Source: Rhodoferax sp.
Lineage (GTDB): Bacteria; Pseudomonadota; Gammaproteobacteria; Burkholderiales; Burkholderiaceae_C
Direction of reading: 5' to 3'
Assembly: GCA_030645355.1 (NCBI GenBank)
Contig: JAUSNJ010000130.1
Location: forward strand, 62,001 to 126,000
DNA length: 64,000 nucleotides
The translations under genes and the position numbers were made by a program. This document shows positions 25,088 to 33,805 of the stretch, piece by piece. How positions within the stretch are numbered: the first letter of the stretch is position 1; the number at the start of each line of letters is the position of its first letter. The notes beneath the pieces are model-generated. The model had not been told where the DNA came from and did not search any database. It was given only the letters and a program-made list of their open reading frames with translations.

Positions 25088-26674
25088 ATGCCCCAAACCA
25101 TTTACCTCGATTCCAACGCCACTACCCCTGTCTTGCCAGCGGCCATAGACGCGGCCACGCGCGTGATGGCGGAGCAATTTGGCAACCCCAGCAGCAGCCA
25201 TTCGCACGGCCTGGTGGCCAAGGACGTGCTGAACCAGGTGCGCCAGAGTGCGGCGCAGGTGGTGGGTGCGGGCGAGGGACATGTGGTGTTTACCAGCGGC
25301 GCCACGGAGGGTATTCAGACCGCGGTGTTGTCGGCCCTGTGCGCGATCCGTGCGCGCCGCGTGGCGAACCCGGACGCCGCCGACGTGCTGGTCTACGGTG
25401 CCACCGAGCACAAGGCCGTGCCCCACGCGCTGGCGCACTGGAACGCGGTGTTGGGTCTTGGCCTGGAGCTGCGCGCCCTGCCGTTGGATGCAAACGGCCA
25501 ATACGACCTGCAAACCCTGGCCTTCTGGTTGCCCCGCACGGCTCTGCTGTGCACCATGGCCGCCAACAACGAGACTGGTGTCGTGGGTGACATGGCCGGC
25601 ATCGACCGCCTGCTGGGCGCGGCTCCCCGTCGTCCGCTGTGGCTGGTGGACTGTGTGCAGGCGTTGGGCAAGCTGGACCTGGACTTGCAGCGCACCGGCA
25701 TCGACTACGCCACGTTTTCCGGCCACAAGCTGTACGCGCCCAAGGGCGTTGGCCTGCTGTATGTGCGCCGGAGCGCGCCGTTTACGCCGCTGATGGCCGG
25801 TGGCGGCCAAGAGGGTGGCCTGCGCAGTGGCACCGAAAACATGCCCGGCATCGCGGCCTTTGGCGCGGTGCTGCAAGCCCTGCAACGGGGGCAAACCTTT
25901 GCCAGCCACGCCACGCTGCGGGGCTTTCGGGACCAGTTGGAGCAAAGCCTGCGCAAGGCCTTTCCCACCATCGTGTTCAACGCGCCGCTGGCGCAGTGCC
26001 TGCCCACCACGCTGAATTTTTCAGTGCCCGGCCTGGCCAGCAAAACCCTGGTTGATGTGTTTGACGCCGCCGGCCTGCGCGTCAGCGCCGGCAGCGCCTG
26101 CAGCGCCGCCAAAGCCACACCCAGCGATGTGCTGGTGGCCATGGGCCTGCCCGCGTGGCAGTGTGAATCGGCGGTGCGGCTGTCCATCGGCGCGCTGGCC
26201 ACGGCGCAGACCATCGACGTGGCGTGTACAGCCATTGCCCGCTGCGGCGAGGCCTTGCGGGCGGAGCAGGCTGCACGTGAGCAGGAGGCGGATGGTTCAG
26301 CGGCGAATGCGCCGTCGGCGCCAGCACCGGCACTGGCCGCCGATGGCTGCGCGGTCGATGCCGCTGCCTTTACGTTGCAGTGGGCCGAGCTGGACGACTA
26401 TTTGCGGACCCATCCCGGCGCCTGTCTGGTGGACCTGCGCGAAGGCGTGGAGCACCAGGTCAGCGGCGGCATTTGCCACGGTGACTGGAAGATCATCCAC
26501 ACCCCGGTCAGCGCGCTGACCGCCGAGACGCCGCCGTGGTGCGCGCCCGGTGCGGCACCCGTGGTGCTGGTGTGCCGCAGCGGCAACCGCAGCCTGAGGG
26601 TGGCCCAGTGGCTGCACAGCCAGGGCCACACGGCGGTGCGCCACTTGCATGGTGGGCTGGCGCTGCGACCCTGA
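25088..26674 (+). CDS. Cysteine desulfurase (NifS-like) fused to rhodanese domain
   Basis: 528 residues. About 1-385 is a class V aminotransferase: YLDSNATTPV at the start, PLP lysine in FSGHKLYAPKGVG, and catalytic cysteine loop SAGSACSAAK. About 425-528 is a rhodanese with DLREGVEHQVSGG and the active-site loop VCRSGNRS. The first domain takes sulfur from cysteine as persulfide; the second can accept or pass on sulfane sulfur, so the fusion may channel it. A low-complexity Ala/Pro linker joins the two. Not part of an isc/suf cluster. Divergent from an Lrp-type regulator. Confidence 0.9.
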   Translation: MPQTIYLDSNATTPVLPAAIDAATRVMAEQFGNPSSSHSHGLVAKDVLNQVRQSAAQVVGAGEGHVVFTSGATEGIQTAVLSALCAIRARRVANPDAADVLVYGATEHKAVPHALAHWNAVLGLGLELRALPLDANGQYDLQTLAFWLPRTALLCTMAANNETGVVGDMAGIDRLLGAAPRRPLWLVDCVQALGKLDLDLQRTGIDYATFSGHKLYAPKGVGLLYVRRSAPFTPLMAGGGQEGGLRSGTENMPGIAAFGAVLQALQRGQTFASHATLRGFRDQLEQSLRKAFPTIVFNAPLAQCLPTTLNFSVPGLASKTLVDVFDAAGLRVSAGSACSAAKATPSDVLVAMGLPAWQCESAVRLSIGALATAQTIDVACTAIARCGEALRAEQAAREQEADGSAANAPSAPAPALAADGCAVDAAAFTLQWAELDDYLRTHPGACLVDLREGVEHQVSGGICHGDWKIIHTPVSALTAETPPWCAPGAAPVVLVCRSGNRSLRVAQWLHSQGHTAVRHLHGGLALRP

Positions 26675-26761
26675 TGCGCAGCCGGGTTGCTGTGGATCCT
26701 GCGCCTGGCGGATTGGATATACAGTGTTCGCTGATTGGTTCACTGTCCCACCATTTTCACC

Positions 26762-27607
26762 ATGGCGCACTTCACTCTTCCGCATCGGGCGTTCTCCATC
26801 GTTGTAGCGACTACGTGCTGCGCCATGGCCAGTTTGTGCGCCAGCGCGGCCGAACCCCTGGTTGAGTCCTCAGCGGGCCGCACGGCGCTGGTCTACGCAC
26901 CCACCAAATTGCCCGCATTCGGCAGCCGAGCGCTGGTCGTGGTGCTGCATGGCGGGCTGGGTAATGCGCAGCGCCTCGCCAGCGGGCGCATCGAGAGCGC
27001 GCTCAACCTGAACACCGTGGCGGACGCGGGTGGCTTCGTCGTTGCATATCTGAATGGCACACCCGTGGCGCGCTTCATGGGCGCCGACAAGTTGGGGTGG
27101 AATGCTGGCGCCTGCTGTGGCCAACCGGTTGAAAAGAACACCGATGACGTGGGCTATATCCGCCGCGCGGTGGAAGACATCGCCCAGCGCTATGGCGTGG
27201 ACCGCAGCCGCATTTTTGGCGTGGGCCACTCCAACGGAGCGATGATGACGCAGCGCGTGATGTGCGAAACCACGCTCTACGCGGCAGCGGTGCCCATCTC
27301 TGGCCCGCTGGAGTCGGGTGCCACCCGCTGCCCGCAGGCACGGGGCAAGCGCATCCTGGCGATCCACGGCGCAGACGACCAGAACGTGCCGATCACCGGT
27401 GGCCGTGGCAAGGGCATGGCCCGTGTGGACTTTACGTCCGAAGCGGCCACGGCCCGGGTCTGGCAAGACTCCGGCGCGGTGTACGACCTGCACATCGTTC
27501 CCGGCGCGGAGCATTCGGTGGACAGCATCAGCGCGCAGTTGCAGAAGCAGGAATCCCAAACACTGGCTGAAAAGATTGCGCGCTTTTTGGGGTTGTTGGG
27601 GCGTTAG
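26762..27607 (+). CDS. Secreted PHB-depolymerase/feruloyl-esterase family hydrolase
   Basis: 281 residues. Signal peptide about 1-29 (ending LCASAAEP). LpqC/CE1-type alpha/beta hydrolase: oxyanion region VVVLHGGLGNAQ, nucleophile elbow GVGHSNGAMM (Ser), aspartate in AIHGADDQNVP and a late His in PGAEHSVD. GWNAGACCGQPV and DDVGYIRRAVEDIA are hallmarks of PF10503 esterases. ATG 26762 is preferred over an upstream TTG. Likely substrates: esters of hydroxyalkanoate oligomers or plant phenolics; not decidable here. Confidence 0.88.
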   Translation: MAHFTLPHRAFSIVVATTCCAMASLCASAAEPLVESSAGRTALVYAPTKLPAFGSRALVVVLHGGLGNAQRLASGRIESALNLNTVADAGGFVVAYLNGTPVARFMGADKLGWNAGACCGQPVEKNTDDVGYIRRAVEDIAQRYGVDRSRIFGVGHSNGAMMTQRVMCETTLYAAAVPISGPLESGATRCPQARGKRILAIHGADDQNVPITGGRGKGMARVDFTSEAATARVWQDSGAVYDLHIVPGAEHSVDSISAQLQKQESQTLAEKIARFLGLLGR

Positions 27608-27615
27608 CCACCACG

Positions 27616-28716
27616 CTACGGCGCGACCCAGCCCAGCGCCGCCACGGGCGGCAGGTCTTTTGAGACGCAATGCCAGTGTTCCCCCGCGTCTGGGCTGATC
27701 CACAGGCCGCCGGTGGTGGATGACATGGCCAGGGTCTGCCGATCCGGAGCCAGCTCCAGGCTGTGCCGATAGACCAGGTGGTAGGCGTGCTGGTGCGGCA
27801 GTCCGTCACTGAAGGTTTTAAAACTGGCGCCGCCATCGTCCGTGCGGTTGACCACCATTTTTCCGTCCACGGCGTAGCGGTGCGTGTCGGCCTGTGCGGG
27901 CACAAACCAGGCGCGCAGCGGATTGACCGGATCGCAGGCCACGGCAAAGCCGAAGCCTGACGGCGCCGGTGCCGCGATGCCCTGCCAGCTGTGGCCCGCA
28001 TCAAGGGAGCGGTACAGGCCGCAGTGGTGCTGCACCCACAGCACATCGGGCTGCGCGGCGCATTGCACCATGCGGTGCGGGTCTTGCGTGTTGGGGTCTT
28101 GTGCGCTGTCGGCCGGCATGTAATCGGCCTTCATTCCATCGGCGGTCAGGCTCCACGTCTGGCCGCCGTCCACCGTTTGCCACACGCCGCCGCAGGAGAT
28201 GGCCAGCGTGATGTGCTGCGCGTTGCGCGGGTCGACCAGCAGCGAATGCATGCCCGGATAGTCGTTGCCACCGCCCATCCAGCCCAGACGGCGCGGCTCC
28301 AACCACAACGCGGTGTTCAGCGTCCAGCTCTGGCCGCCGTCTTCGGACTTGAACAGGCCCGCCGGCATGCAGCCGGCCCACAGCGTGTCCGGCTCGGCCG
28401 CAGAACCAGCCGCCAGACTCCACACCGTTTCCACATTCCAGGGCGTGGGGTCGTCGGCGAATGGGCCTTCGGTGGGCTTGGGCGGAAAGGCGGGCGACGT
28501 GATCTCGGCCCAATGCGCACCCTGGTCGCTGCTCTTGCGCAGCTTGACGCCAAAGTGCCCCAAGCGCAGCGCGGCGTACCAGTCGCCATTGCGCGGATCG
28601 ACCAGCACCTGGGTGACCGGGTCCCCGGCAAAATGGTGGGCGGCAATGGCCCACTGCGTGCCATGGCCGCGCACCACGAACAGGCCTTTGCGGCTGGCTA
28701 CTAGAAGTGTTGGCAT
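27616..28716 (-). CDS. Asp-box (BNR) beta-propeller protein, sialidase-fold
   Basis: 366 residues. Six Asp-box repeats of the S/T-x-D-x-G-x-x-W type are visible: SSDQGAHW, SEDGGQSW, TVDGGQTW, SLDAGHSW, TDDGGASF and SPDAGEHW, evenly spaced, so the whole chain is a propeller. No signal peptide is seen, so it appears cytoplasmic. Sialidase catalytic residues are not evident, and I do not call an enzyme. ATG 28716 follows AGGAG by 8 bases. Located 109 bases after a ThiS/MoaD-like gene on the same strand, a pairing that recurs in related bacteria as far as I recall. Confidence 0.82.
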   Translation of the reverse strand: MPTLLVASRKGLFVVRGHGTQWAIAAHHFAGDPVTQVLVDPRNGDWYAALRLGHFGVKLRKSSDQGAHWAEITSPAFPPKPTEGPFADDPTPWNVETVWSLAAGSAAEPDTLWAGCMPAGLFKSEDGGQSWTLNTALWLEPRRLGWMGGGNDYPGMHSLLVDPRNAQHITLAISCGGVWQTVDGGQTWSLTADGMKADYMPADSAQDPNTQDPHRMVQCAAQPDVLWVQHHCGLYRSLDAGHSWQGIAAPAPSGFGFAVACDPVNPLRAWFVPAQADTHRYAVDGKMVVNRTDDGGASFKTFSDGLPHQHAYHLVYRHSLELAPDRQTLAMSSTTGGLWISPDAGEHWHCVSKDLPPVAALGWVAP

Positions 28717-28825
28717 ACAAAAATCTCCTATTGCTTGGGTTTCACCGCAGGGTCGCCCCAAGGTGAAATGCGGCCCCCTCGGGGGGCAGAGAGCCACACA
28801 CAGTGGGCGAACGCGGGGGCCACGT

Positions 28826-29095
28826 TCAGCCGCCGGTGAGCGCCTGAATCACCAGCACGCTGTCGCCGGGTGCCAGCATCTGGTCAAGCTTCTGGCGGTT
28901 TTGCAGCATGGTTTTGTTGATGAACACGGCCACATGTTTGCGGATGTTGCCTTGGTCGTCGAACACATAGTGCGCCAGCTCCGGCGCGGCTGCCAGTGCA
29001 GCGTCCAGCACCGCGCGCAGACTGCCTGCGGCCACACGTTGGGGGGCGCACTGCACGTGGCGGCGCAGACTGGCTGCAAATTCCACAGTCACCAT
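28826..29095 (-). CDS. ThiS/MoaD-family ubiquitin-like protein
   Basis: 89 residues ending in the glycine pair LTGG needed for C-terminal adenylation and thiocarboxylation in ThiS/MoaD sulfur carriers. The body fits the beta-grasp pattern: VTVEFAASLRRHVQ, then the helix AVLDAALAAAPELAHYVF, VFINK, and GDSVLVIQAL. No ThiF/MoeB or MoaE is nearby; the neighbour is the Asp-box propeller. ATG 29095 is preferred because the upstream in-frame extension enters the DnaA-box repeat. Confidence 0.85.
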   Translation of the reverse strand: MVTVEFAASLRRHVQCAPQRVAAGSLRAVLDAALAAAPELAHYVFDDQGNIRKHVAVFINKTMLQNRQKLDQMLAPGDSVLVIQALTGG

Positions 29096-29188
29096 GATTA
29101 AATTCTGCCTTAACACACCCGCAAAGGGAAGATGCTGCGTCCGACGCCGGCGCTTAAAAATCGGGCACCGTCTGGAACGCCAAGCCAG

Positions 29189-29262
29189 GCGCGGCTTCGG
29201 CGGCTTGTGAACACTGTTATCCACAACCTAGCCCACAGCGGGTAGGGGTAAGTATTTTTTTT
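29189..29262 (+). repeat. 75-bp repeat with DnaA box, copy 2
   Basis: Second copy of the element at 21346-21420, same orientation. Contains the perfect DnaA box TTATCCACA (29217-29225) and ends in eight T. Here CCTA-G-CCC can pair with GGGTAGG. It lies in the intergenic region between the ThiS-like gene and the streptogramin-lyase-like gene. Confidence 0.75.
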
Positions 29263-29345
29263 GTCGGGTCGGGGTAAATCCCGGCCCGCTTGGCAGAGCT
29301 GGCTGACGGGAGCACACTTGACCGGAACAGAAACGGAGGTCAGTC

Positions 29346-30335
29346 ATGTCTCTCACCCTCACACGCCGTGCCGCCATCACGGCGGCGGTCAGTATCTGGG
29401 GCTGTAACGCCCTGCCGCTGGCCTTGGCCCAAGACCGCACGATGCAGTCGTGGAAGCTGGCCACGTCCAGGCGCACCGGCATCCACGACATCGCACCGGC
29501 GCCCGACGGTGGCGTGTGGTTCAGTGCCCAGGCGAGCGGGCACCTGGGCTGGTTCGACCCCAAGACCGGCCGCACAGAACTGGTTGCGCTGGGTGCCGGC
29601 TCGTCGCCGCATGGCGTGATCCAAGGCCCCGACAAGGCCGCCTGGCTGACCGACGGCGGGCAAAACGCCATCGTTCGCGTGGGCTGGCCGGACCAGAAGG
29701 TGCAGGTCTTTCCCTTGCCCGTTGGCACGCCCTATGCCAACCTGAACACCGCGGCCTTCGACGGCGATGGCGACCTGTGGTTTACCGGCCAGAGTGGTTT
29801 TGTCGGCAAGCTTGCAGTCAAGACCGGACAGGTCAGTGTCAATGAGTCGCCACGTGGGCGCGGACCTTACGGCATTTGCGCCACCCCGGCGGGCGACGTC
29901 TGGTGGTGCTCGCTCGCGGGCTCCTTCATCGCACGGATCGACCGGCGCACGGGCGACTCCAGCATTGTTGAGCCCCCCACACCCAAGCAGGGCGCGCGCC
30001 GCGTCTGGAGCGACAGCCAGGGTCGCATCTGGGTCAGCGAGTGGAACAGCGGCAACCTGTCCATGCACGATCCCGAAGCCAAAACCTGGCGCACCTGGAG
30101 GCTGCCGGGTGACAAGCCCAGGGCCTATGCCGTGTATGTGGACGAGCGCGATGGGGTCTGGGTCAGCGAATGGAGCAGCAATGCCATGTTCTCGTTTGAT
30201 TCCGGTAGCGAAAAGTTCGAACGCTACCCGCTGCCACGCGACAGCGCCAATGTGCGGCAGATTCTGGGGCGCCGCGGCGAAGTCTGGTTGCCCGAGAGCG
30301 GTACCGAGCATGTGACGGTGATCCGCACGGCCTAG
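29346..30335 (+). CDS. Virginiamycin B lyase-like (Vgb) beta-propeller protein
   Basis: 329 residues. N-terminal RRAAITAAVSIWGCNALP resembles a Tat-type signal (two arginines, then hydrophobic). Propeller blades repeat a DGG/GDxWF pattern: PDGGVWFSAQ, DKAAWLTDGG, GDGDLWFTGQ, AGDVWWCSL, QGRIWVSEW and RDGVWVSEW. This is the streptogramin lyase fold; many Vgb-like proteins in environmental bacteria are not resistance enzymes, and I do not claim antibiotic cleavage. Monocistronic by position, converging with the DUF3224 gene. Confidence 0.82.
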   Translation: MSLTLTRRAAITAAVSIWGCNALPLALAQDRTMQSWKLATSRRTGIHDIAPAPDGGVWFSAQASGHLGWFDPKTGRTELVALGAGSSPHGVIQGPDKAAWLTDGGQNAIVRVGWPDQKVQVFPLPVGTPYANLNTAAFDGDGDLWFTGQSGFVGKLAVKTGQVSVNESPRGRGPYGICATPAGDVWWCSLAGSFIARIDRRTGDSSIVEPPTPKQGARRVWSDSQGRIWVSEWNSGNLSMHDPEAKTWRTWRLPGDKPRAYAVYVDERDGVWVSEWSSNAMFSFDSGSEKFERYPLPRDSANVRQILGRRGEVWLPESGTEHVTVIRTA

Positions 30336-30383
30336 GACCGGCCTGCCAGATTCACATCTTGATGTGGCGCTGGGCGTTCTTCA

Positions 30384-30779
30384 TCAAGGCAGCATGAAAT
30401 CAAACGTATAGAAATGCTTCCCCTCGGTGATCTGAATACCCATCTGCCCCGTCAGGCCGGTCAGCGCGTCGGTGCCGGAATCGGGCACCACCTGCACCGT
30501 CAGGTGCGGTGTGCCGCGGTTCATGGTCCCGGTGTGCATCAGCACGAAGCTGCCTGGCTTGCCCAGCAGCGTGCCGGTCACGCGCTCGATGGCAACATAG
30601 CCGGCCGAGCCCTTGACCTCGGTACCGGCGGCCAGCATTTCGCCCAGGCTGTGCGCGTTCAAGTCGCCGTGAAATTGTTTGTCCAGCGTTTGGCGACCCA
30701 GCCGGGCGGTTTCAATGCCAGGGCTGGCGGCCTGGGGCGTCAGTCTGATGTCGAACTTTCCGGTAATGTGTTGCTGCAT
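30384..30779 (-). CDS. DUF3224 domain-containing protein
   Basis: 131 residues. A small beta-barrel of the DUF3224 type: starts QQHITGKFDIRLTPQ, contains GSAGYVAIERVTGTLLGKPG, FVLMHTGTMNRG and ends in ITEGKHFYTFDFMLP. No signal peptide; ATG 30779. Function of the family is not established. Divergent from the AraC-type gene at 30905, which may regulate it. Confidence 0.88.
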   Translation of the reverse strand: MQQHITGKFDIRLTPQAASPGIETARLGRQTLDKQFHGDLNAHSLGEMLAAGTEVKGSAGYVAIERVTGTLLGKPGSFVLMHTGTMNRGTPHLTVQVVPDSGTDALTGLTGQMGIQITEGKHFYTFDFMLP

Positions 30780-30904
30780 GTGCGGCTCTTTCAAGGTAAA
30801 GGGTGGGAGTGGTACTGCAGGGATTACACCGGACACCGCAGCCGCTTGATAGGAAAAACGCGACAACGGACCAACCCATCCCAGCCCAATACATACTTGA
30901 CACC

Positions 30905-31750
30905 ATGAGTCAGCTTGCATCTCAGCCACCGGGTCAGCCGCACGCCCAACCGCGTGGCGTGTTGCGCCCCGTGTTGCGCCACGGTGCGTTCCAGCACCAG
31001 CGGCAACTGCCTTCGGACGCATTGGCTGGCTGGGTGGAACATTACTGGCATGTGCGCTGGGACTTGCGGGGACTACCTGCCCAGCAGCAGGCCACGCTGC
31101 CGCACCCCAGCGTGCACCTGGTCGTAGAGCACGGCCAGGCGCGCATTTATGGCGTGCACCACGGGCGCTTTGCCCGGCAACTGCAAGGGCAGGACCAGGT
31201 ATTTGGCATCAAGTTCAAGCCAGGGGGGTTCTATCCCTTTTATCGTCAGCCGGTGGCAACGCTGGCTGACCGGTCCGTGGATGTGACGGCCTGCTTTGGC
31301 GCAGCGGGCGCCGACCTTGCGCAACGGGTCCTGGTCGCCAGCGACTTTGAGGCCATGTGTGGGATCGCGCAAGCGTTCTTGTTGCGCGACCTTCCTGCAG
31401 CCGATCCCCAGGTGGCGCGCGTCAGCAGCCTGCTGCAGCGCATTGCGCAAGACACCACTATCGTGTCAGTGGACGATGTGCTGGCCCTGGGCCATCTGAA
31501 CAAACGCGGCCTGCAGCGCCTGTTTCAAAAATATGTGGGTGCCAGCCCCAAGTGGGTCATACAACGCTACCGCCTGCACGAGGCCATCGCCCAGGTGCAG
31601 GCCGGCAAAACCCTGAGCTGGAGCGCGCTGGCACTGGAGCTGGGCTATTTTGACCAGGCGCATTTTGTGCGTGACTTCCGCCAACTGGTGGGCATGGCCC
31701 CGGGGGAATACGAAAAGAGCCTGTTGTCAGATCCGCAGGCCCCGGACTAG
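30905..31750 (+). CDS. AraC family transcriptional regulator
   Basis: 281 residues. N-terminal DUF6597-like ligand region about 20-120 (GWVEHYWHVRWDLRG, FGIKFKPGGFYPF), C-terminal AraC helix-turn-helix pair about 175-270 with LGHLNKRGLQRLFQKYVGAS and LALELGYFDQAHFVRDFR. ATG 30905. Divergent from the DUF3224 gene with 125 bases between the starts, which suggests local control. Converges with the GST gene. Confidence 0.92.
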   Translation: MSQLASQPPGQPHAQPRGVLRPVLRHGAFQHQRQLPSDALAGWVEHYWHVRWDLRGLPAQQQATLPHPSVHLVVEHGQARIYGVHHGRFARQLQGQDQVFGIKFKPGGFYPFYRQPVATLADRSVDVTACFGAAGADLAQRVLVASDFEAMCGIAQAFLLRDLPAADPQVARVSSLLQRIAQDTTIVSVDDVLALGHLNKRGLQRLFQKYVGASPKWVIQRYRLHEAIAQVQAGKTLSWSALALELGYFDQAHFVRDFRQLVGMAPGEYEKSLLSDPQAPD

Positions 31751-31777
31751 CCTGGCCGTGCGGTTGCTGCGACTCGC

Positions 31778-32401
31778 TTACTTGACGCCGAACTTGGCGT
31801 AGTACGCCGCTACAGCCGGGTGTTGGGCAACGCGGCGCATGTGGGCGTTCAGCGCGGGGGCAACCTTTTCCACCAGATCGGTGGGCACATGGTCCAGGCG
31901 GCCGGAATTCAGGCCCCGCACATCGACAAACACCTTCAGGTCTGCAACGGTGAGGCGGTGGTCGGCGAAGTATTCACCGCCGTGGGCATGCAACTGGCTT
32001 TGCAGCCAGCCCAGGTATACAGGCATCGAGCCGTTGACCAGGGCCACGCGCGCCGCTTTTTGCTCATCACCCTTCATGCTGAAGCTGGGGCCAAGTTTGA
32101 CGCCGGCTTCTTCCACCACATAGGCCACCTCATCACACAGCAGCGCCTGGTAGGCATCGGTGGGGTACAGGCCCGCCAGCTTGCCCGCATAGCGCAGCAT
32201 GGCGTCGCTCTGCGTCACCAGCACACCGTCCACGTGCAGCACGGGCACCTGGCCAAAGGGCACAGTCTTGCGCACCTCGGCAAACTCGGGGAAGGTAAAG
32301 CGGTGGTCTTCAAACGCCACGCCGCCAATGGCCAAGGCCAGGCGAATGGGCTCGGCACGGCCGCCGTGAAAGTCGAAGTAGGAGAGTTTGAGTTGGGGCA
32401 T
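31778..32401 (-). CDS. Glutathione S-transferase family protein
   Basis: 207 residues, cytoplasmic. N-terminal thioredoxin-like domain begins LKLSYFDFHGGRAEPIRLAL, the sigma/mu-like pattern with a Tyr in the catalytic position; PFGQVPVLHVDG holds the cis-proline and VTQSDAMLRYAGKLAGLYP the Ser-Asp glutathione-binding pair. C-terminal helical domain follows with a typical LTVADLKVFVDVR. Conjugates glutathione to electrophiles or acts as a peroxidase; substrate unknown. Confidence 0.93.
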   Translation of the reverse strand: MPQLKLSYFDFHGGRAEPIRLALAIGGVAFEDHRFTFPEFAEVRKTVPFGQVPVLHVDGVLVTQSDAMLRYAGKLAGLYPTDAYQALLCDEVAYVVEEAGVKLGPSFSMKGDEQKAARVALVNGSMPVYLGWLQSQLHAHGGEYFADHRLTVADLKVFVDVRGLNSGRLDHVPTDLVEKVAPALNAHMRRVAQHPAVAAYYAKFGVK

Positions 32402-32462
32402 GGTGGTTTCCTGATGTGGTGTGAATGGATGAAGCCGGAAGTGTACGGAGGGTCCAATGGGA

Positions 32463-33272
32463 CTATTTGCAGCCCAAGTTTCCCACGGAAACGGGACACG
32501 GGAGATGGCGTTGCGCGATCTCCTTGTAACGGCCGTCCGCCAACATCGCGTTGAACGTGTTGTCGAAGGCTTTGACAAAGTCCTGGCTGTTGGTCTTCTT
32601 GCTAAAGGCATATGCCGCAGGTTCCTCCGATACGGTGACCCGGGTGTCTGAAACGATGTCTGACAGCCCAAGCCGTTGCAGCTCCAGCAGGCCGGTAACC
32701 TCGTCGGCAATGATTCCATCGATGCGATCGCGTTCCAGCATCTTCCAGGCGCCCAGTCGCATCGTCAGCGGGCTCAGGTTGGCGCTGAATTCGGGATTCT
32801 TCAACAACGCATCGTAGTCAGCGCCATAGGAGACATTGATCTGCGCGGCCAGGCGAAAGCCGGTACCCAGCAGATCAGACAGCTTATTGATGCGGTATTT
32901 TTTGGCAGCTGCCTTGCCGATAAAGAGGACATTGGGTGAGCGATTGATCGGCCGGGAAAAGTGAGCAAACGCCTCGCGCTCAGGCTTGCGCAAAGCCCCG
33001 GGCAAGATGTCGAGCCGGCCTTGTTCAAGCTCGACCAAAGCCCTGGCCCACGGCATCTCGACAAAGTGTGCTTCGCAGCCCATTTGTTTCAACGCAGTGC
33101 GCGCGATATCGATATTGAGGCCCCGGATTTCACCGTCCGCATCACGGTACGCGTAGGGGACATCCGAGAACCAGCGCACGGTCTTGACGCACGCTTGCGC
33201 CAGTGCGACGCTCGACCCAACCGACAGCACAACGCCGCAGACCAGGGTTCGAACAGTTGCCAATGGAGTCAT
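32463..33272 (-). CDS. Periplasmic amino-acid-type (SBP_bac_3) binding protein
   Basis: 269 residues. Signal peptide about 1-26 ends in SVALAQ. Family 3 solute-binding fold: YAYRDADGEIRGLNIDIA, CEAHFVEMPWARALVELEQG and RLDILPGALRKPEREAF. Orphan, no permease nearby. Its start lies 5 bases after a 100-residue membrane protein gene ends, so the two are probably cotranscribed. Such orphan proteins sometimes serve sensors rather than transporters; the ligand is unknown. Confidence 0.86.
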   Translation of the reverse strand: MTPLATVRTLVCGVVLSVGSSVALAQACVKTVRWFSDVPYAYRDADGEIRGLNIDIARTALKQMGCEAHFVEMPWARALVELEQGRLDILPGALRKPEREAFAHFSRPINRSPNVLFIGKAAAKKYRINKLSDLLGTGFRLAAQINVSYGADYDALLKNPEFSANLSPLTMRLGAWKMLERDRIDGIIADEVTGLLELQRLGLSDIVSDTRVTVSEEPAAYAFSKKTNSQDFVKAFDNTFNAMLADGRYKEIAQRHLPCPVSVGNLGCK

Positions 33273-33276
33273 AGCT

Positions 33277-33579
33277 TCAATGCTTCTCGGCTTGCTGCTG
33301 TTTTTGTAGTTCGGCCCGAATGTCGCGCAGTGTGGGCTGCCCCGTGGGCGCGGGCGCATCGGGTGCGGGCTGCGTCAGCAGAGCCGTCTTGGCCTTGGCC
33401 CGTTTGGCGTTGCGAACATGGTGTATGCCCAACAGCACAGCGCCTGCGGCCAGTGCAAACCAGCCCGCAGGGCGCAGCGCACCCGCATAGGCCACCAGCA
33501 TGGGCGATTCGCCCGCGAACAGCGGCAAGCTCAGCATCGCAAAACCTAGGGCGACAAGACCCAGGCCCTTGGCCCGCAT
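33277..33579 (-). CDS. Small two-helix membrane protein
   Basis: 100 residues, two hydrophobic segments (GLGLVALGFAMLSLPLFAG and PAGWFALAAGAVLLGIHH), then a basic and Ala/Pro/Gln-rich tail ending TLRDIRAELQKQQQAEKH. ATG 33579. No recognised family. Four bases before the orphan binding-protein gene on the same strand, so likely one operon. Confidence 0.7.
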   Translation of the reverse strand: MRAKGLGLVALGFAMLSLPLFAGESPMLVAYAGALRPAGWFALAAGAVLLGIHHVRNAKRAKAKTALLTQPAPDAPAPTGQPTLRDIRAELQKQQQAEKH

Positions 33580-33676
33580 GGTGTTGAACGTGCTGGTCTT
33601 TGGCGGGTGGATGTTTGACGGGTCCAATTGCGGGTCTTTCTGTTTGTTGCGCAGTGTAGCCCTAAGCCAAATTGGC

Positions 33677-33725
33677 CTACAGCCCTCGTGGTTTCTGAAT
33701 AAGTTGCTATTGAAATAATAGCGAA
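33677..33725 (+). repeat. Intergenic hairpin repeat, copy 4 of 9 (diverged)
   Basis: CTACAGCCCTCGTGG keeps only the first part of the constant block, then TTGCTATT-GAAAT-AATAGCGAA: stem GCTATT/AATAGC with intact pairing though the bases differ from other copies. Between divergent genes at 33579 and 33874. Confidence 0.7.
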
Positions 33726-33805
33726 ACACTTTCTGTGGATCTATGGGGTGCTCGGCATGATACGGCGCAAGGCGCGCAGTGGGTTGGAATGTATGTAAAT
33801 AATAT

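Noticed and set aside
29346-30335. Streptogramin resistance from the Vgb-like gene
   Set aside because: The propeller pattern is shared with many non-resistance proteins; no evidence of drug selection context.
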